Below are positions 17,177 to 25,430 of a stretch of 50,199 nt of DNA, piece after piece. The position numbers were made by a program, and so were the translations under genes. Numbering within the stretch: the stretch's first letter is position 1; each line of letters begins with the position of its first letter. The stretch lies in assembly GCA_041653615.1 (NCBI GenBank), contig JBAZEZ010000012.1, forward strand, positions 1 through 50,199, written 5' to 3'. Source of the stretch: JAHJUB01 sp041653615 [NCBI: Candidatus Ratteibacteria bacterium] (GTDB lineage: Bacteria; Ratteibacteria; UBA8468; MWAK01). The notes below the pieces were generated by a model. That model was not told the origin of the DNA. It did not search any database and saw only the letters and a list, made by a program, of their open reading frames with translations.

Positions 17177-17800
17177 ATGAATAGAAAGTCAAGAACAACT
17201 AAAACTATGTTTACAAAACGTCAAAAACAAGTCCTTGATTTCATAATATCTTTTAAGGGGAAAAATGGTTTTGCTCCTTCTCTTGAGGAAATAAAAAAAC
17301 ATCTCAAACTTTCTTCTGTTTCCACGGCACATTTTCATATTAAAAATCTCCAAAAAAAAGGTTTCCTAGAAAAAGAAGATAATCAACCAAGAGCATTATC
17401 TGTTTTTGAAAGTGAAAAAATGATTACTATCCCTCTTTTGGGCAGAATTGCCGCAGGTGGTCCCATTGAAGCTATTAGAAACTCTGAGCCAATAGATGTT
17501 CCCCGAAGTATGCTTTCAAAAGGGGCAAACTATTATGCTTTGAAAGTGACTGGGACAAGTATGATCGAAGAAGGTATCTCAGATGGCGATGTTGTAATTG
17601 TTCGTGAACAATCTATTGTTGATGACGGAGAAAAGGCGGTTGCATATCTGCCGGACAAAGATGCGGTCACGCTTAAAAAGATTTACCGAGAGAAAGATCG
17701 CATAAAGCTTGTCCCTGCAAACAAAACAATGAAGCCATTTTACGAGAAGAATGTTAAAATACAGGGAAAAGTTGTAGGAGTATTAAGAAAAGAAACTTAA
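17177..17800 (+). CDS. lexA: LexA-like repressor (S24 peptidase family)
   Basis: 207 residues as drawn; from the ATG at 17207 (MFTKRQKQVLDFI, the usual LexA opening) it would be 197, and the promoter position supports that start. Residues ~11-75 form the LexA winged helix (FAPSLEEIKKHL...STAHFHIKNL). Residues ~85-205 form the S24 domain: cleavage site A93-G94 in GRIAAGG, Ser128 (GTSMI) and Lys167 (AVTLKK) as the self-cleavage dyad. It should repress its targets until DNA damage and RecA trigger cleavage. It sits between two defence-like gene sets and faces the Ubl operon. Whether it is the host's main LexA or an island-specific copy cannot be told here. Confidence 0.88.
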   Translation: MNRKSRTTKTMFTKRQKQVLDFIISFKGKNGFAPSLEEIKKHLKLSSVSTAHFHIKNLQKKGFLEKEDNQPRALSVFESEKMITIPLLGRIAAGGPIEAIRNSEPIDVPRSMLSKGANYYALKVTGTSMIEEGISDGDVVIVREQSIVDDGEKAVAYLPDKDAVTLKKIYREKDRIKLVPANKTMKPFYEKNVKIQGKVVGVLRKET

Positions 17801-17824
17801 ATTAGTTGTATAATTGGAGTAACT

Positions 17825-19705
17825 ATGAATAAAATCTTTGAAATTTATGATTCTTTTTCCTCACTCTACCCCAATACGGAAGAGTTGCTTAAAACACTCT
17901 TCGGTTTTTTCAATGTTAATCATTTACCAAGTGACCAGAAAGATAAGTTGCTATATAAAAGTTTGCAAACTGAAAATAAAATTGATCCATTAAAGATTTT
18001 TCAATTAATAGGATTAATCCATCAAAAAAACAAAGAATCTGAAAAAATTGCGAATACGGATAAACGGAAACACTTTGGCATTTATTATACCGACTACTCA
18101 ATAGCACGCTTGATCGCAAAAGAAAGTCTTGATGGCCTTGATAACAAAAATCTTTTTAACTTAAATTTTTATGAGCCCTGTGTTGGTACTGGTATTTTTG
18201 TGATTGCCTACATAGATGAGATTTTGCAGAAAACCAAACACTACAATCAAAAAATCATCCAGGCACTTATTGATAGAATTTATTTTTCAGATATAGATAA
18301 CGAAGCGATTGATCTCTTTACTAAACTTTTGCCCCTATATGTCAAAGTAAAATATAATCTCTTTATAAAAATCAATCCAAAAAATTATTATAAAGGCGAT
18401 GTATTGTTTGAAAATAAACATGGCAAAATTAGAAAAGTAGACCCAAAAAGAATTTTCGGGATCTCTGAGGGTTTCGATATTGTTTTGACAAACCCGCCCT
18501 ATAAACTACTTAAAGCAAACAGCGATAAATATAAAGATGAGATTGATACGAATCAATACGCCCTTGACATTAAAAAAGTCATCCAGTTTATACGAGAAAA
18601 CAATACCTACAAATTCAATCAAGGAACACTTAATTATTACAAGATATTCCTAGAAGAAATGCTTGAAAATTATACACATAACTCTAGTAGGGTTGGCGCA
18701 ATTATTCCCATTACTTTGCTCAACGATAAACAAAGCGAACTTCTTAGAAAAAGGATTATAAATAAATATAAGCTATTCAAAATCTATATAATTCCGGAAA
18801 AGAACGAGTTTTTCCCAGATATATCCCAAGCTTTTTGTTTTTTTGCTTTAGATAAAAAGCAACCGGGAAATGTAATAAGAATCAATCCAAAAGTAATCGA
18901 CCAAAACGACTTTGCCAATAAGGGAATCGAAGTAAGTGTTAATCATATAGAACAAATTAGTGAAGCTGCACCTATTATTATAGAGAATGAAATTGGATGG
19001 AAAATTCTACAAAGACTCAATACCTTTCCCAAGCTTCGTACATTAACTTCTATTTGTAATGCCAGAGGGGAGCTTGATTTAACTTTGGATAAAGGTTTCA
19101 TCACTAAAGAAAAAACATCACTCCCGTTGTTGAGAGGAAATAATGTGAGTGAGTTTTCTTATACATTAGGTGAATTTTTTACCAATGAAAAATTTATAGA
19201 AAAAACCGGAGAAAAACAAAAATATGTTCTGAGAGAAAGACTTGTATGTCAACAAATTTCAAACATACATTTAGAAAAACGTTTGAAGTTTACGAAGATC
19301 CCCGGAAATATTGTCTTGGGCAATTCTTGTAATTTCCTTACTTTTAATGAAACACTTTTCGGAAACCAGGAAGTTAGTCTAGATTACTTACTAGGCGTAC
19401 TAAATTCATTATTACTCAATTGGAGGTTTAAGGTCACCAATTCAAATAATCACATCAGTAATTACGAATTAGCTGAATTACCAATTGTTATACCAACAAA
19501 GCAGAATAAAAAAGAAATAGAAGAGTTAGTATCCTCTATAAAATCAAGTAATAATACGAACGATATATATAAACTAAACATGAAGGTATTTGAACTGTAC
19601 GGTCTAGAAAAGGATGAGATAAATTATGTTTTGGGTAAACATGAAAAGCTAGTTAATTTTATCTTTAAGCCACAAAGACAAAATCTATTCTCTTATGGTA
19701 TATAA
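17825..19705 (+). CDS. N6-adenine DNA methyltransferase (Eco57I/TaqI-like)
   Basis: 626 residues. Motif I is in FYEPCVGTGIFVIAYI (~116-131) for S-adenosylmethionine, and the catalytic motif IV is NPPYKLL (~222-228). The C-terminal ~230 residues resemble the TaqI-like target recognition region (LTSICNARGELDL..., LLRGNNVSEF, LLGVLNSLLLNWRF, NHISNYELAELPIV). No nuclease motif is evident, so it appears to be a methylase only. GGAG 6 bases before the ATG. It overlaps the C5 methylase by 11 bases and belongs with the restriction enzyme at 20809. In the Alw26I/Eco31I/Esp3I type, one methylase protects adenine on one strand of an asymmetric site and the other protects cytosine on the opposite strand. 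Confidence 0.88.
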   Translation: MNKIFEIYDSFSSLYPNTEELLKTLFGFFNVNHLPSDQKDKLLYKSLQTENKIDPLKIFQLIGLIHQKNKESEKIANTDKRKHFGIYYTDYSIARLIAKESLDGLDNKNLFNLNFYEPCVGTGIFVIAYIDEILQKTKHYNQKIIQALIDRIYFSDIDNEAIDLFTKLLPLYVKVKYNLFIKINPKNYYKGDVLFENKHGKIRKVDPKRIFGISEGFDIVLTNPPYKLLKANSDKYKDEIDTNQYALDIKKVIQFIRENNTYKFNQGTLNYYKIFLEEMLENYTHNSSRVGAIIPITLLNDKQSELLRKRIINKYKLFKIYIIPEKNEFFPDISQAFCFFALDKKQPGNVIRINPKVIDQNDFANKGIEVSVNHIEQISEAAPIIIENEIGWKILQRLNTFPKLRTLTSICNARGELDLTLDKGFITKEKTSLPLLRGNNVSEFSYTLGEFFTNEKFIEKTGEKQKYVLRERLVCQQISNIHLEKRLKFTKIPGNIVLGNSCNFLTFNETLFGNQEVSLDYLLGVLNSLLLNWRFKVTNSNNHISNYELAELPIVIPTKQNKKEIEELVSSIKSSNNTNDIYKLNMKVFELYGLEKDEINYVLGKHEKLVNFIFKPQRQNLFSYGI

Positions 19706-20816
19706 CCACACAACTTATTCATTAAGTGAGAACGATCTCCGTATGGTAAGGTCTGTTCCGCCTGGTGGAAACTGGAAAAATATTCCCATAAATATCCCGT
19801 CTAAAAGATTAGAGCAGATACGAAAATCCGGCGGTAGAACTACTTTGTATGGACGTTTGTTGCTTGAAAAACCAAGTTATACAATAACGACATATTTCAA
19901 TCGTCCAGGAAACGGAACGTATATACACCCGGTTCACGACCGCGTTATCAGTGCCCGGGAAGCAGCAAGGTTTCAATCTTTTCCAGACAATTATATCTTT
20001 CATGGTTCAAAAGGTTCTCTCTGTAAGCAAATTGGCAACGCTGTACCACCATTACTTGCATTTTCCCTTGCCTCTCAAATTAAGAAAAAAACAGGAACAA
20101 AAACCCTTCTTGATCTTTTTTGCGGTGCAGGTGGATTGAGTCTCGGGTTTAGATGGGCTAATTATAATGTTATTGCGGCCAATGATAACTTCAAACAGGC
20201 ATGCGACACATATCGCGCTAATCATAATGGAACTGTTTTAATCGAAGGAGATATTACTAATAGAAATATCCAAAGTGAACTTTTAGAGATAGCAAAAAAA
20301 GGGGAAGTTGATATTGTTGTCGGTGGACCTCCTTGTCAAGGGTTTTCACACGCAGGGAAAAGAATGATAGAGGATCCTCGTAATTCTCTATATAAAGAGT
20401 TTGTCAAAATAGTAGGGCGATTGAAACCAAAAGTTTTTGTAATGGAAAACGTTGAGGGGCTTTTAACTATTAACAGTGGAAAGACCTATGAGGAAATTAA
20501 AAATAATTTTGAAAAATTAGGTTATTCTGTGGCGGGACATAAAATACACGCGGTAAATTTTTGCATCCCACAAAAAAGGAAGAGGATTTTTATTATAGGA
20601 ACGCTCCATGGAAATCCAGAATCTCTCTTTCCTGAACCTATCACAACTGATAAACGAAAATATATCACAACTAAAGATGCAATCGGCGACTTATTAAAAA
20701 TTAAGGTTTGTGAAGATGGTAACCCAATTAACCTAAAGACTGAGCCTTCAAGTATTTTTCAGAAATTTGTTAGTGGACGAATCACTCCCAGAGAATATCT
20801 TAGTTATTTTATCTGA
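19695..20816 (+). CDS. Circularly permuted C5-cytosine DNA methyltransferase
   Basis: 373 residues. All hallmark motifs are present but in rotated order: IX (VISAREAARFQSFP, ~84-97), X (KQIGNAVPP, ~111-119), then I (LDLFCGAGG, ~139-147), IV with catalytic Cys (PPCQGFS, ~212-218), VI (ENV, 251-253) and VIII (QKRKR, 293-297). In ordinary enzymes IX and X come last. The break falls in the variable region between VIII and IX: the protein ends ...ITPREYLSYFI and begins MVYNHTTYSLSENDL, which read in series in linear relatives. M.BssHII is a known precedent for permutation. It methylates one strand of the cassette's site. Its stop overlaps that of the restriction gene by 8 bases. Confidence 0.92.
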   Translation: MVYNHTTYSLSENDLRMVRSVPPGGNWKNIPINIPSKRLEQIRKSGGRTTLYGRLLLEKPSYTITTYFNRPGNGTYIHPVHDRVISAREAARFQSFPDNYIFHGSKGSLCKQIGNAVPPLLAFSLASQIKKKTGTKTLLDLFCGAGGLSLGFRWANYNVIAANDNFKQACDTYRANHNGTVLIEGDITNRNIQSELLEIAKKGEVDIVVGGPPCQGFSHAGKRMIEDPRNSLYKEFVKIVGRLKPKVFVMENVEGLLTINSGKTYEEIKNNFEKLGYSVAGHKIHAVNFCIPQKRKRIFIIGTLHGNPESLFPEPITTDKRKYITTKDAIGDLLKIKVCEDGNPINLKTEPSSIFQKFVSGRITPREYLSYFI

Positions 20817-21981
20817 ACTTTTTAGAAAGTTTTTCGGCTACTAGCCTGAAGGTAGCTAATAGTTTTGTTAACGCTTCATTCTCATTCCCAGCTTCAAGGT
20901 GTTGAACGATCTCGTTTAGTTTGTTTTTAATATCTTCTATCATCCAGTTCTTTAAATGCCTGTTTTTCTTTTGGGAATATTGTTCTAGTGAATCAAAAGA
21001 GATTCTAATGTACCGCCCGACATTGTTTTCATATTGCTTCTTTATTCCCTTAGTTTTAATCATCCTTGTATAGTTTCCAGTGTTTGGATCAAATCCCTCA
21101 AACTCAATTGAGTAGTCTGCATATTCCGGATGTAAAAAATATTTGATGAGAAAATCTTTGTAGTTTCTCTCCGCAAGAAATGAGAAGATTGATAAAACAT
21201 AGTGCAAGTTTTCTCGCATTAATTTACTTAGTTGTAATGCACCTGCATCATCCACTACTCTATTTTTTAGTAAATCCCAAATATATTTTGAATGGGTGGA
21301 TATCACATCTTCCTTTTTTTCCTCTTCAATTAAGAGTTGGACATCATTAAATGTCATACGGTTATTTCGTGCTGAATTGGCCGCTCTAGATAGAGGTCTA
21401 AATCTTGGTGTATGTTTAAATCCAAGTGAAATAGGTCCAAGATGATCCGGGCTAACGTCGTGTTTCTGAAAATCTCTCATTAACCAACTAGCCGCTTTCC
21501 AATCACCTTCAGCCCAATTTTCATACGCTCTTCTATCTTCGCCGTATCTTGCAAGATTGCTCTTGTGGCGTCCGGTATCTTGATTAGCCCTACAACAGAG
21601 ATTGTAGCTATGAAATCCATCAAGGCGATCAGGGGCATTGCTCATAGCACCAGGACTTAAACTTCCTTTTTTATTCGGATAAACATAATCTAGATTCATT
21701 ACTTTCCCACAAATCTGGCATGGTTTCTCTCCGGTTGGATGTATAGCTCTTGCTGTTTTTGAAATCCAAGCGCCATCTTTAGGAATACCTAGTGCTTGTC
21801 TTTTCTCATCCCACCATTTTAACCGCGCTAATCCTTTTTCGCTGCTTCTTGCAACTATCCATCGTATTTCGCCATCATCTTTATATAAAAATGGCATCCC
21901 TTTATAATTAGGGTGATTTACTATGAATTGCATGTATTTCTTAAATTCCGGATGCCAGTCACGTTTAACTCGCTTAGCCAT
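20809..21981 (-). CDS. Type II restriction endonuclease, Alw26I/Eco31I/Esp3I-like (HNH)
   Basis: 390 residues. The opening (DWHPEFKKYMQFIVNHPNY, then R-W-I-V-A) and the central block match the Alw26I/Eco31I/Esp3I family as I remember it. A ββα-metal HNH site is visible: C-x2-C at 88-91, DRLDGFHSYN (118-127), C129-C130, N133 and H139 in TGRHKSNL. Family members recognise an asymmetric GTCTC-type site and cut a few bases away. This protein looks shorter than the well-known members (over 500 residues). The two adjacent methylases of different chemistry fit an asymmetric site. It is transcribed toward the methylases, with its controller gene upstream at 22049. Confidence 0.82.
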   Translation of the reverse strand: MAKRVKRDWHPEFKKYMQFIVNHPNYKGMPFLYKDDGEIRWIVARSSEKGLARLKWWDEKRQALGIPKDGAWISKTARAIHPTGEKPCQICGKVMNLDYVYPNKKGSLSPGAMSNAPDRLDGFHSYNLCCRANQDTGRHKSNLARYGEDRRAYENWAEGDWKAASWLMRDFQKHDVSPDHLGPISLGFKHTPRFRPLSRAANSARNNRMTFNDVQLLIEEEKKEDVISTHSKYIWDLLKNRVVDDAGALQLSKLMRENLHYVLSIFSFLAERNYKDFLIKYFLHPEYADYSIEFEGFDPNTGNYTRMIKTKGIKKQYENNVGRYIRISFDSLEQYSQKKNRHLKNWMIEDIKNKLNEIVQHLEAGNENEALTKLLATFRLVAEKLSKKFR

Positions 21982-22048
21982 ATTATTTCAAAAAAAATCA
22001 ACTGAAAGCTGAAGGATAATAGGTTTTGGATGATTATATTTATACATA

Positions 22049-22264
22049 TCAAAAACCTTTAAAAAATTCAGAAATTTTTAGACCAAGAGCCTGGGTCACC
22101 TTCCCAATATTTTCTAACGTAATATTTTTTTCTGCTCTTTCAATCATCCCGATATAAGTACGGTGGACTCCAGCACGAGAAGCTAATTCCTCTTGGGATA
22201 ATCCCAGCTTCATCCGTTCCTCGCGCACTCTTTTTCCAAACTTGAGCAGATTTTCTTTTTTCAT
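22049..22264 (-). CDS. XRE-type controller protein of the restriction-modification system
   Basis: 71 residues, a compact HTH: FGKRVREERMKLGLSQEELA with recognition helix HRTYIGMIERAEKN. Size, sequence style and position just upstream of the restriction gene match C proteins, which bind palindromic boxes upstream of their own gene, first activating and later repressing, to delay the nuclease until DNA is methylated. AGGGA 6 bases before the ATG. Palindromes lie upstream at 22303-22341. Confidence 0.85.
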   Translation of the reverse strand: MKKENLLKFGKRVREERMKLGLSQEELASRAGVHRTYIGMIERAEKNITLENIGKVTQALGLKISEFFKGF

Positions 22265-22286
22265 AAGATCCCTTAACTTTTCTATT

Positions 22287-22341
22287 ATAGTATATTGTTT
22301 TGCTAACTTTGATGCTACATACTATAGTTAGCATAGTATAT
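22287..22341 (-). promoter_or_regulatory. Candidate C-protein operator and promoter
   Basis: Two interleaved inverted repeats: ATACTAT-7-ATAGTAT (22319-22339) and GCTAACT-16-AGTTAGC (22303-22332). The unit ATAGTATAT also recurs as a direct repeat nearer the gene, around 22287-22295. A TATAAT-like -10 for the minus strand lies within this near repeat, with no good -35, as expected of an activator-dependent promoter. This paired-box arrangement is typical of C-protein autoregulation. Confidence 0.6.
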
Positions 22342-22354
22342 CCGCACATCGTAT

Positions 22355-22394
22355 AAGAAGAAAAAGAGCCAACGCAAAAATTTGCCGTTGGCTC
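22355..22394 (-). terminator. Rho-independent terminator after the small RHH-like gene
   Basis: On the minus strand GAGCCAACG pairs perfectly with CGTTGGCTC (22394-22366), followed by TTTTTCTTCTT (22365-22355). It ends the transcript of the 22405-22563 gene and insulates the restriction-modification controller region. Confidence 0.85.
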
Positions 22395-22404
22395 GTAGTA
22401 ATCC

Positions 22405-22563
22405 TTACTCTGGATTGTTCTCCTCCTTTCTTTTCTCCAGATATTCCTCAATCGCTTCCTTAACCAGAACCGTTATGGGTTTTTTGACACCTTCCTGGGC
22501 TAAAGATTCCCTTAAGAGATACAGTTTTCCCACTTGTTCCGGCTCAATCTTTGGGCTATACAT
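22405..22563 (-). CDS. Small ribbon-helix-helix-like protein
   Basis: 52 residues: MYSPKIEPEQVGKLYLLRES, ending in an acidic tail. The block KKPITVLVKEAIEEYLEK fits the strand-helix-helix pattern of RHH (CopG/Arc-like) DNA-binding proteins, which act as plasmid copy or partner-toxin regulators. GGAGGAG lies 8 bases upstream of the ATG, and a clear terminator follows. It is the last gene of the minus-strand run from 24004 and could regulate it. No toxin gene is adjacent. Confidence 0.65.
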   Translation of the reverse strand: MYSPKIEPEQVGKLYLLRESLAQEGVKKPITVLVKEAIEEYLEKRKEENNPE

Positions 22564-22593
22564 TGATTTTCTCCTCCGAATAGATAATAGAAC

Positions 22594-22646
22594 CCCTCTT
22601 GGCTTTTTTATCGCGTTAAAAGGACAAAGAAATCAGACCAAGAGGG
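22594..22646. repeat. Long inverted repeat between the PD-(D/E)XK gene and the RHH-like gene
   Basis: CCCTCTTGG (22594-22602) and CCAAGAGGG (22638-22646) are exact complements around a 35-base loop that itself can pair (CTTTT with AAAAG). There is no T-tract on the minus strand, so it looks more like a processing or attenuation hairpin than a terminator. Confidence 0.45.
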
Positions 22647-22651
22647 AGTTT

Positions 22652-23443
22652 TCAGGATAGATTTACCTTTTCGCAGTTTAACTCTTTGTACCTGTCTTTT
22701 GCCGGCAACTGACGAAGTTCTTCCCTCGCTTTTTCCATCTGGCTCCTGCACAGAGAACAGAAATTACAGAAACCGCAGTAGAGTGAAGGCTTTTTATAAA
22801 AGAAACCTGTCTCTATGTCGGCCACTGTTTTCATTACCTTTACCTGATAGTCAAGATAGTCCTCTTGATTTCTGGCGGCAAAAAAGAAATTTACTTCCGG
22901 TTCTTTCTTCTTCAGAAGCACCCCATAAGCCACTTTGGGAATACCGGAGAGCATACTGTAAGCGGTCAACTGGTCATCCAAGTCCGGCCGGCTATCCAGA
23001 AATGAACCTCCGGCTGTCTTCCAGTCAAGAAGGACTTCTCCTTCTCCGTCGTCATAGATGACGTCGGTTTTCCCTTTGAAGATAGTTCCGTCCGGCAGTT
23101 CAGCCTGATAGGCTTTTTCTACCGCAATTACCCTGTGGTATGGTTCAGTTTTTGCCACTTTTTCGATCAGCAGAAGGCCTATTTTCTTAAGAGATTCGTG
23201 GTTATCTGATCGGGAATAGACCAATTCTCCGACTTTCTCCCACTTTTCCAGAAAAGCGTTCTTGGCTGTCCGGTCGTTAAGGAACTCTTCGGCAATACTT
23301 TCGTGAACTACGCTGCCGAAAACAAGGTTCGCAGAGGGCCGGATTGGCTTCCAGCCCTCCACGTATTCGTAGTAATACTTTCTGGGGCAATCGTAGGCCT
23401 GAATCATTGATGTCGTGACATAACCCAGGGGGTTATTCTTCAT
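22652..23443 (-). CDS. PD-(D/E)XK nuclease, RecB/Cas4-like
   Basis: 263 residues. TSMIQAYDCPRKYYYEY (~11-27) is the first Cys region; FGSVVHESIAEEF holds the conserved His; EVLLDWKTAGG holds the catalytic D-x-K; and DQLTAYSML is the Q-x3-Y motif. A C-terminal Cys cluster (YCGFCNFCSLC) with C19 could bind a 4Fe-4S cluster, as in Cas4 and AddB. It is a DNA end-processing exonuclease, probably serving element recombination or replication; no CRISPR genes are near. Its 5' end overlaps the next gene by 11 bases. Confidence 0.85.
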   Translation of the reverse strand: MKNNPLGYVTTSMIQAYDCPRKYYYEYVEGWKPIRPSANLVFGSVVHESIAEEFLNDRTAKNAFLEKWEKVGELVYSRSDNHESLKKIGLLLIEKVAKTEPYHRVIAVEKAYQAELPDGTIFKGKTDVIYDDGEGEVLLDWKTAGGSFLDSRPDLDDQLTAYSMLSGIPKVAYGVLLKKKEPEVNFFFAARNQEDYLDYQVKVMKTVADIETGFFYKKPSLYCGFCNFCSLCRSQMEKAREELRQLPAKDRYKELNCEKVNLS

Positions 23444-23825
23444 TCCGTCTCCTCGGACCCTTGGAAAGGAGATTCTTGATAACTACCTTGGCCTCTTCCT
23501 TGGTTTTGACGCCAAGAATTCTTATCCTTTCTTTTCCGAAGATTCCCTGTTCCTTAACCAGTTTCTCAATCAGTTTTTTCTGGTTCGGCGTGATGAGGTC
23601 CTTGCCTTCCGAAAACTCCTTGGAAGGAGCGGTTCCGTTGGAAACAATCTGCTCCTTGACCGAGGCTTCAAGGATTTGGTACATCTCCTTGAACTTGCCT
23701 CTGATTTCTTCGGAAGAAGCGTTATTTCCCACTTCCACCTCCATCCCGGCACCGAAAGACTGGGATGAGAAATCAGTCCCGGGAATCGGGACTTTCCGGC
23801 TTACATTTCCCATTAACTTAATCAT
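23433..23825 (-). CDS. Hypothetical protein of the nuclease operon
   Basis: About 130 residues from the ATG at 23825, chosen because AGGAGGTG lies just upstream and the longer frame overlaps the preceding gene. The N-terminal half (MIKLMGNVSRKVPIPGTDFS) is beta-like. The C-terminal half (~75-125: ITPNQKKLIEKLVKEQGI...GVKTKEEAKVVIKNLLSK) has the shape of a small helical domain seen at the ends of phage recombination and single-strand DNA proteins. It is coupled to the PD-(D/E)XK gene and probably works with it. No firm family. Confidence 0.65.
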   Translation of the reverse strand: MIKLMGNVSRKVPIPGTDFSSQSFGAGMEVEVGNNASSEEIRGKFKEMYQILEASVKEQIVSNGTAPSKEFSEGKDLITPNQKKLIEKLVKEQGIFGKERIRILGVKTKEEAKVVIKNLLSKGPRRRNEE

Positions 23826-24004
23826 TTTACACCTCCTCTTTTGTTGATTTTCACCACTTCGCAATACATTTTAGGAATGAGATAGTAACCGTCCGTATAA
23901 AATTCGCTCTCAAGTTCAGGCTCCCTTGCCCGGTAAACCTTTCCTTTCTTAAAAATTTTCCCCAGGTCTTCCCAATCCGTCAGCATCTTTACCTTCAACC
24001 ACAT
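23822..24004 (-). CDS. Small hypothetical protein
   Basis: 60 residues (MWLKVKMLTDWEDLGKIFKK). The start at 24004 has a GGGGGG run 6 bases upstream; a GTG two codons earlier is less well placed. It looks like a small SH3-like or beta-rich fold (KKGKVYRAREPE, GYYLIPKMYCEVVKI) typical of short phage and plasmid proteins. Its stop overlaps the next gene's start. Function unknown. Confidence 0.6.
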   Translation of the reverse strand: MWLKVKMLTDWEDLGKIFKKGKVYRAREPELESEFYTDGYYLIPKMYCEVVKINKRGGVK

Positions 24005-25073
24005 AATCACCCCCCTTTTTAAAATTTTAATGTTCTGCTTTCATTAACCCAAGAAGAAGATTTGTTCACAAGACAGGAAAATATGTCCGGAAAGGCAACT
24101 TTGTCTGTCTTTTTTGTGGATAAGAAGGGAGTTAAGGTTAAAAGATGGAAAAAATAGACGGAGAAAAGATAACTATTCTGGCCGAGACCAACTTCCGGAA
24201 CGATAAAAGGAAGTTCGGAATCAAAAGAAAGGACAGGCGCTACCACACGTATATCGTTGGCAAGACAGGGGTTGGGAAGTCAACCTTGATTTACAATATG
24301 GTTTTGTCTGATTTGAGAAATGGCGAAGGCCTGGCGCTTTTGGACCCGCATGGAGACCTGGTGACCCGGATTCTTGAAAACCTGCCGCCTGACAGATCTA
24401 AAGACCTCATCTACCTCAATCCCCAGAATGGCGGAGAAGCCCTTTCTTTTAATCCCCTTGAGGTAAGTAACCCTTCGGAAGGGTTCCTGGTCGTTTCTTC
24501 CCTAATCAGCGTATTTAAGAAGATTTGGCACGATTCTTGGGGACCGAGGATGGAGTATATTCTGAGAAATGCCTTGCTTACCCTGGTTGAATTTCCAAAC
24601 GCCACCCTGTTCCATTTACAAAGACTTTTGGGAGAAGAAGGATTTCGGAGGGTTCTGGTGGATAAACTGAAAGACGACCAGTTGAAAAACTTTTGGCTCA
24701 ATGAATTTGAAAAGTATTCCGCCTTCTTTAGACAGGAGGCGGTTGCGCCTATACAGAACAAAATAGGTCAATTCTTAAGCAGTCCGGTCTTAAGAAAGGT
24801 TATCAGCCAGCCGAAAAGCAGTTTTGATTTAAGAAAGATAATGGACGAGGGAAAGGTTTTCTTGGTGAACCTATCAAAAGGACAGATAGGAGAGGACTCT
24901 GCGTCTCTGTTGGGAGCTATGCTTATCGCCAAGATGGGCAGCACGGCTTTGAGCAGACAGGATACGAAGGAAGAAGAGAGAAGGGACTTTGGACTGCACC
25001 CTTAAAGTTGGACACTTGTGTTAGAATACCTGGTAGAGCCTAACCGCCCCAACCGGGGCAGAAAGGAACTACC

Positions 25074-25430
25074 ATGAAAGACAGAAGAAGTTTTACCCCG
25101 GAATTCAAGCGCCGGGTCGTTGAAGAATCACTCAGCGGTCTCAGCACCCCCGCCCAGATTATCCGCAAATACAGTATTTCCTGGGGATTGCTCTACCGTT
25201 GGAAGAAACGCTACGGTCTGGGGAAACTGGGCAACCCTCCCCGCTACGAATTAGCCTACAAAGAACGCATCAAGGAACTTGAGTGCATGGTCGGAAGACT
25301 GACCATGGACAACGACTTTTTAAAAAACGCCATTTCCGCCACGATCGAACAAACCCGGAAAAGAGAGAGCTTATTGCCGACTCCTCTCCCAGAAACCACG
25401 GCGGCGTCAAAAGGCGGTGCAAAATGCTGA
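25074..25430 (+). CDS. IS3-family transposase OrfA (DNA-binding)
   Basis: 118 residues. HTH_Tnp_1-type helix-turn-helix: FTPEFKRRVVEESLSG, then AQIIRKYSISWGLLYRWKKR, then a leucine-zipper-like helix (YKERIKELECMVGRLTMDN) used for multimerisation. It binds the IS ends. At 25322-25328 lies A_AAA_AAC, the classic slippery heptamer, in the correct phase to shift ribosomes back one base into orfB. Translation without the shift ends at 25430. Confidence 0.92.
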   Translation: MKDRRSFTPEFKRRVVEESLSGLSTPAQIIRKYSISWGLLYRWKKRYGLGKLGNPPRYELAYKERIKELECMVGRLTMDNDFLKNAISATIEQTRKRESLLPTPLPETTAASKGGAKC

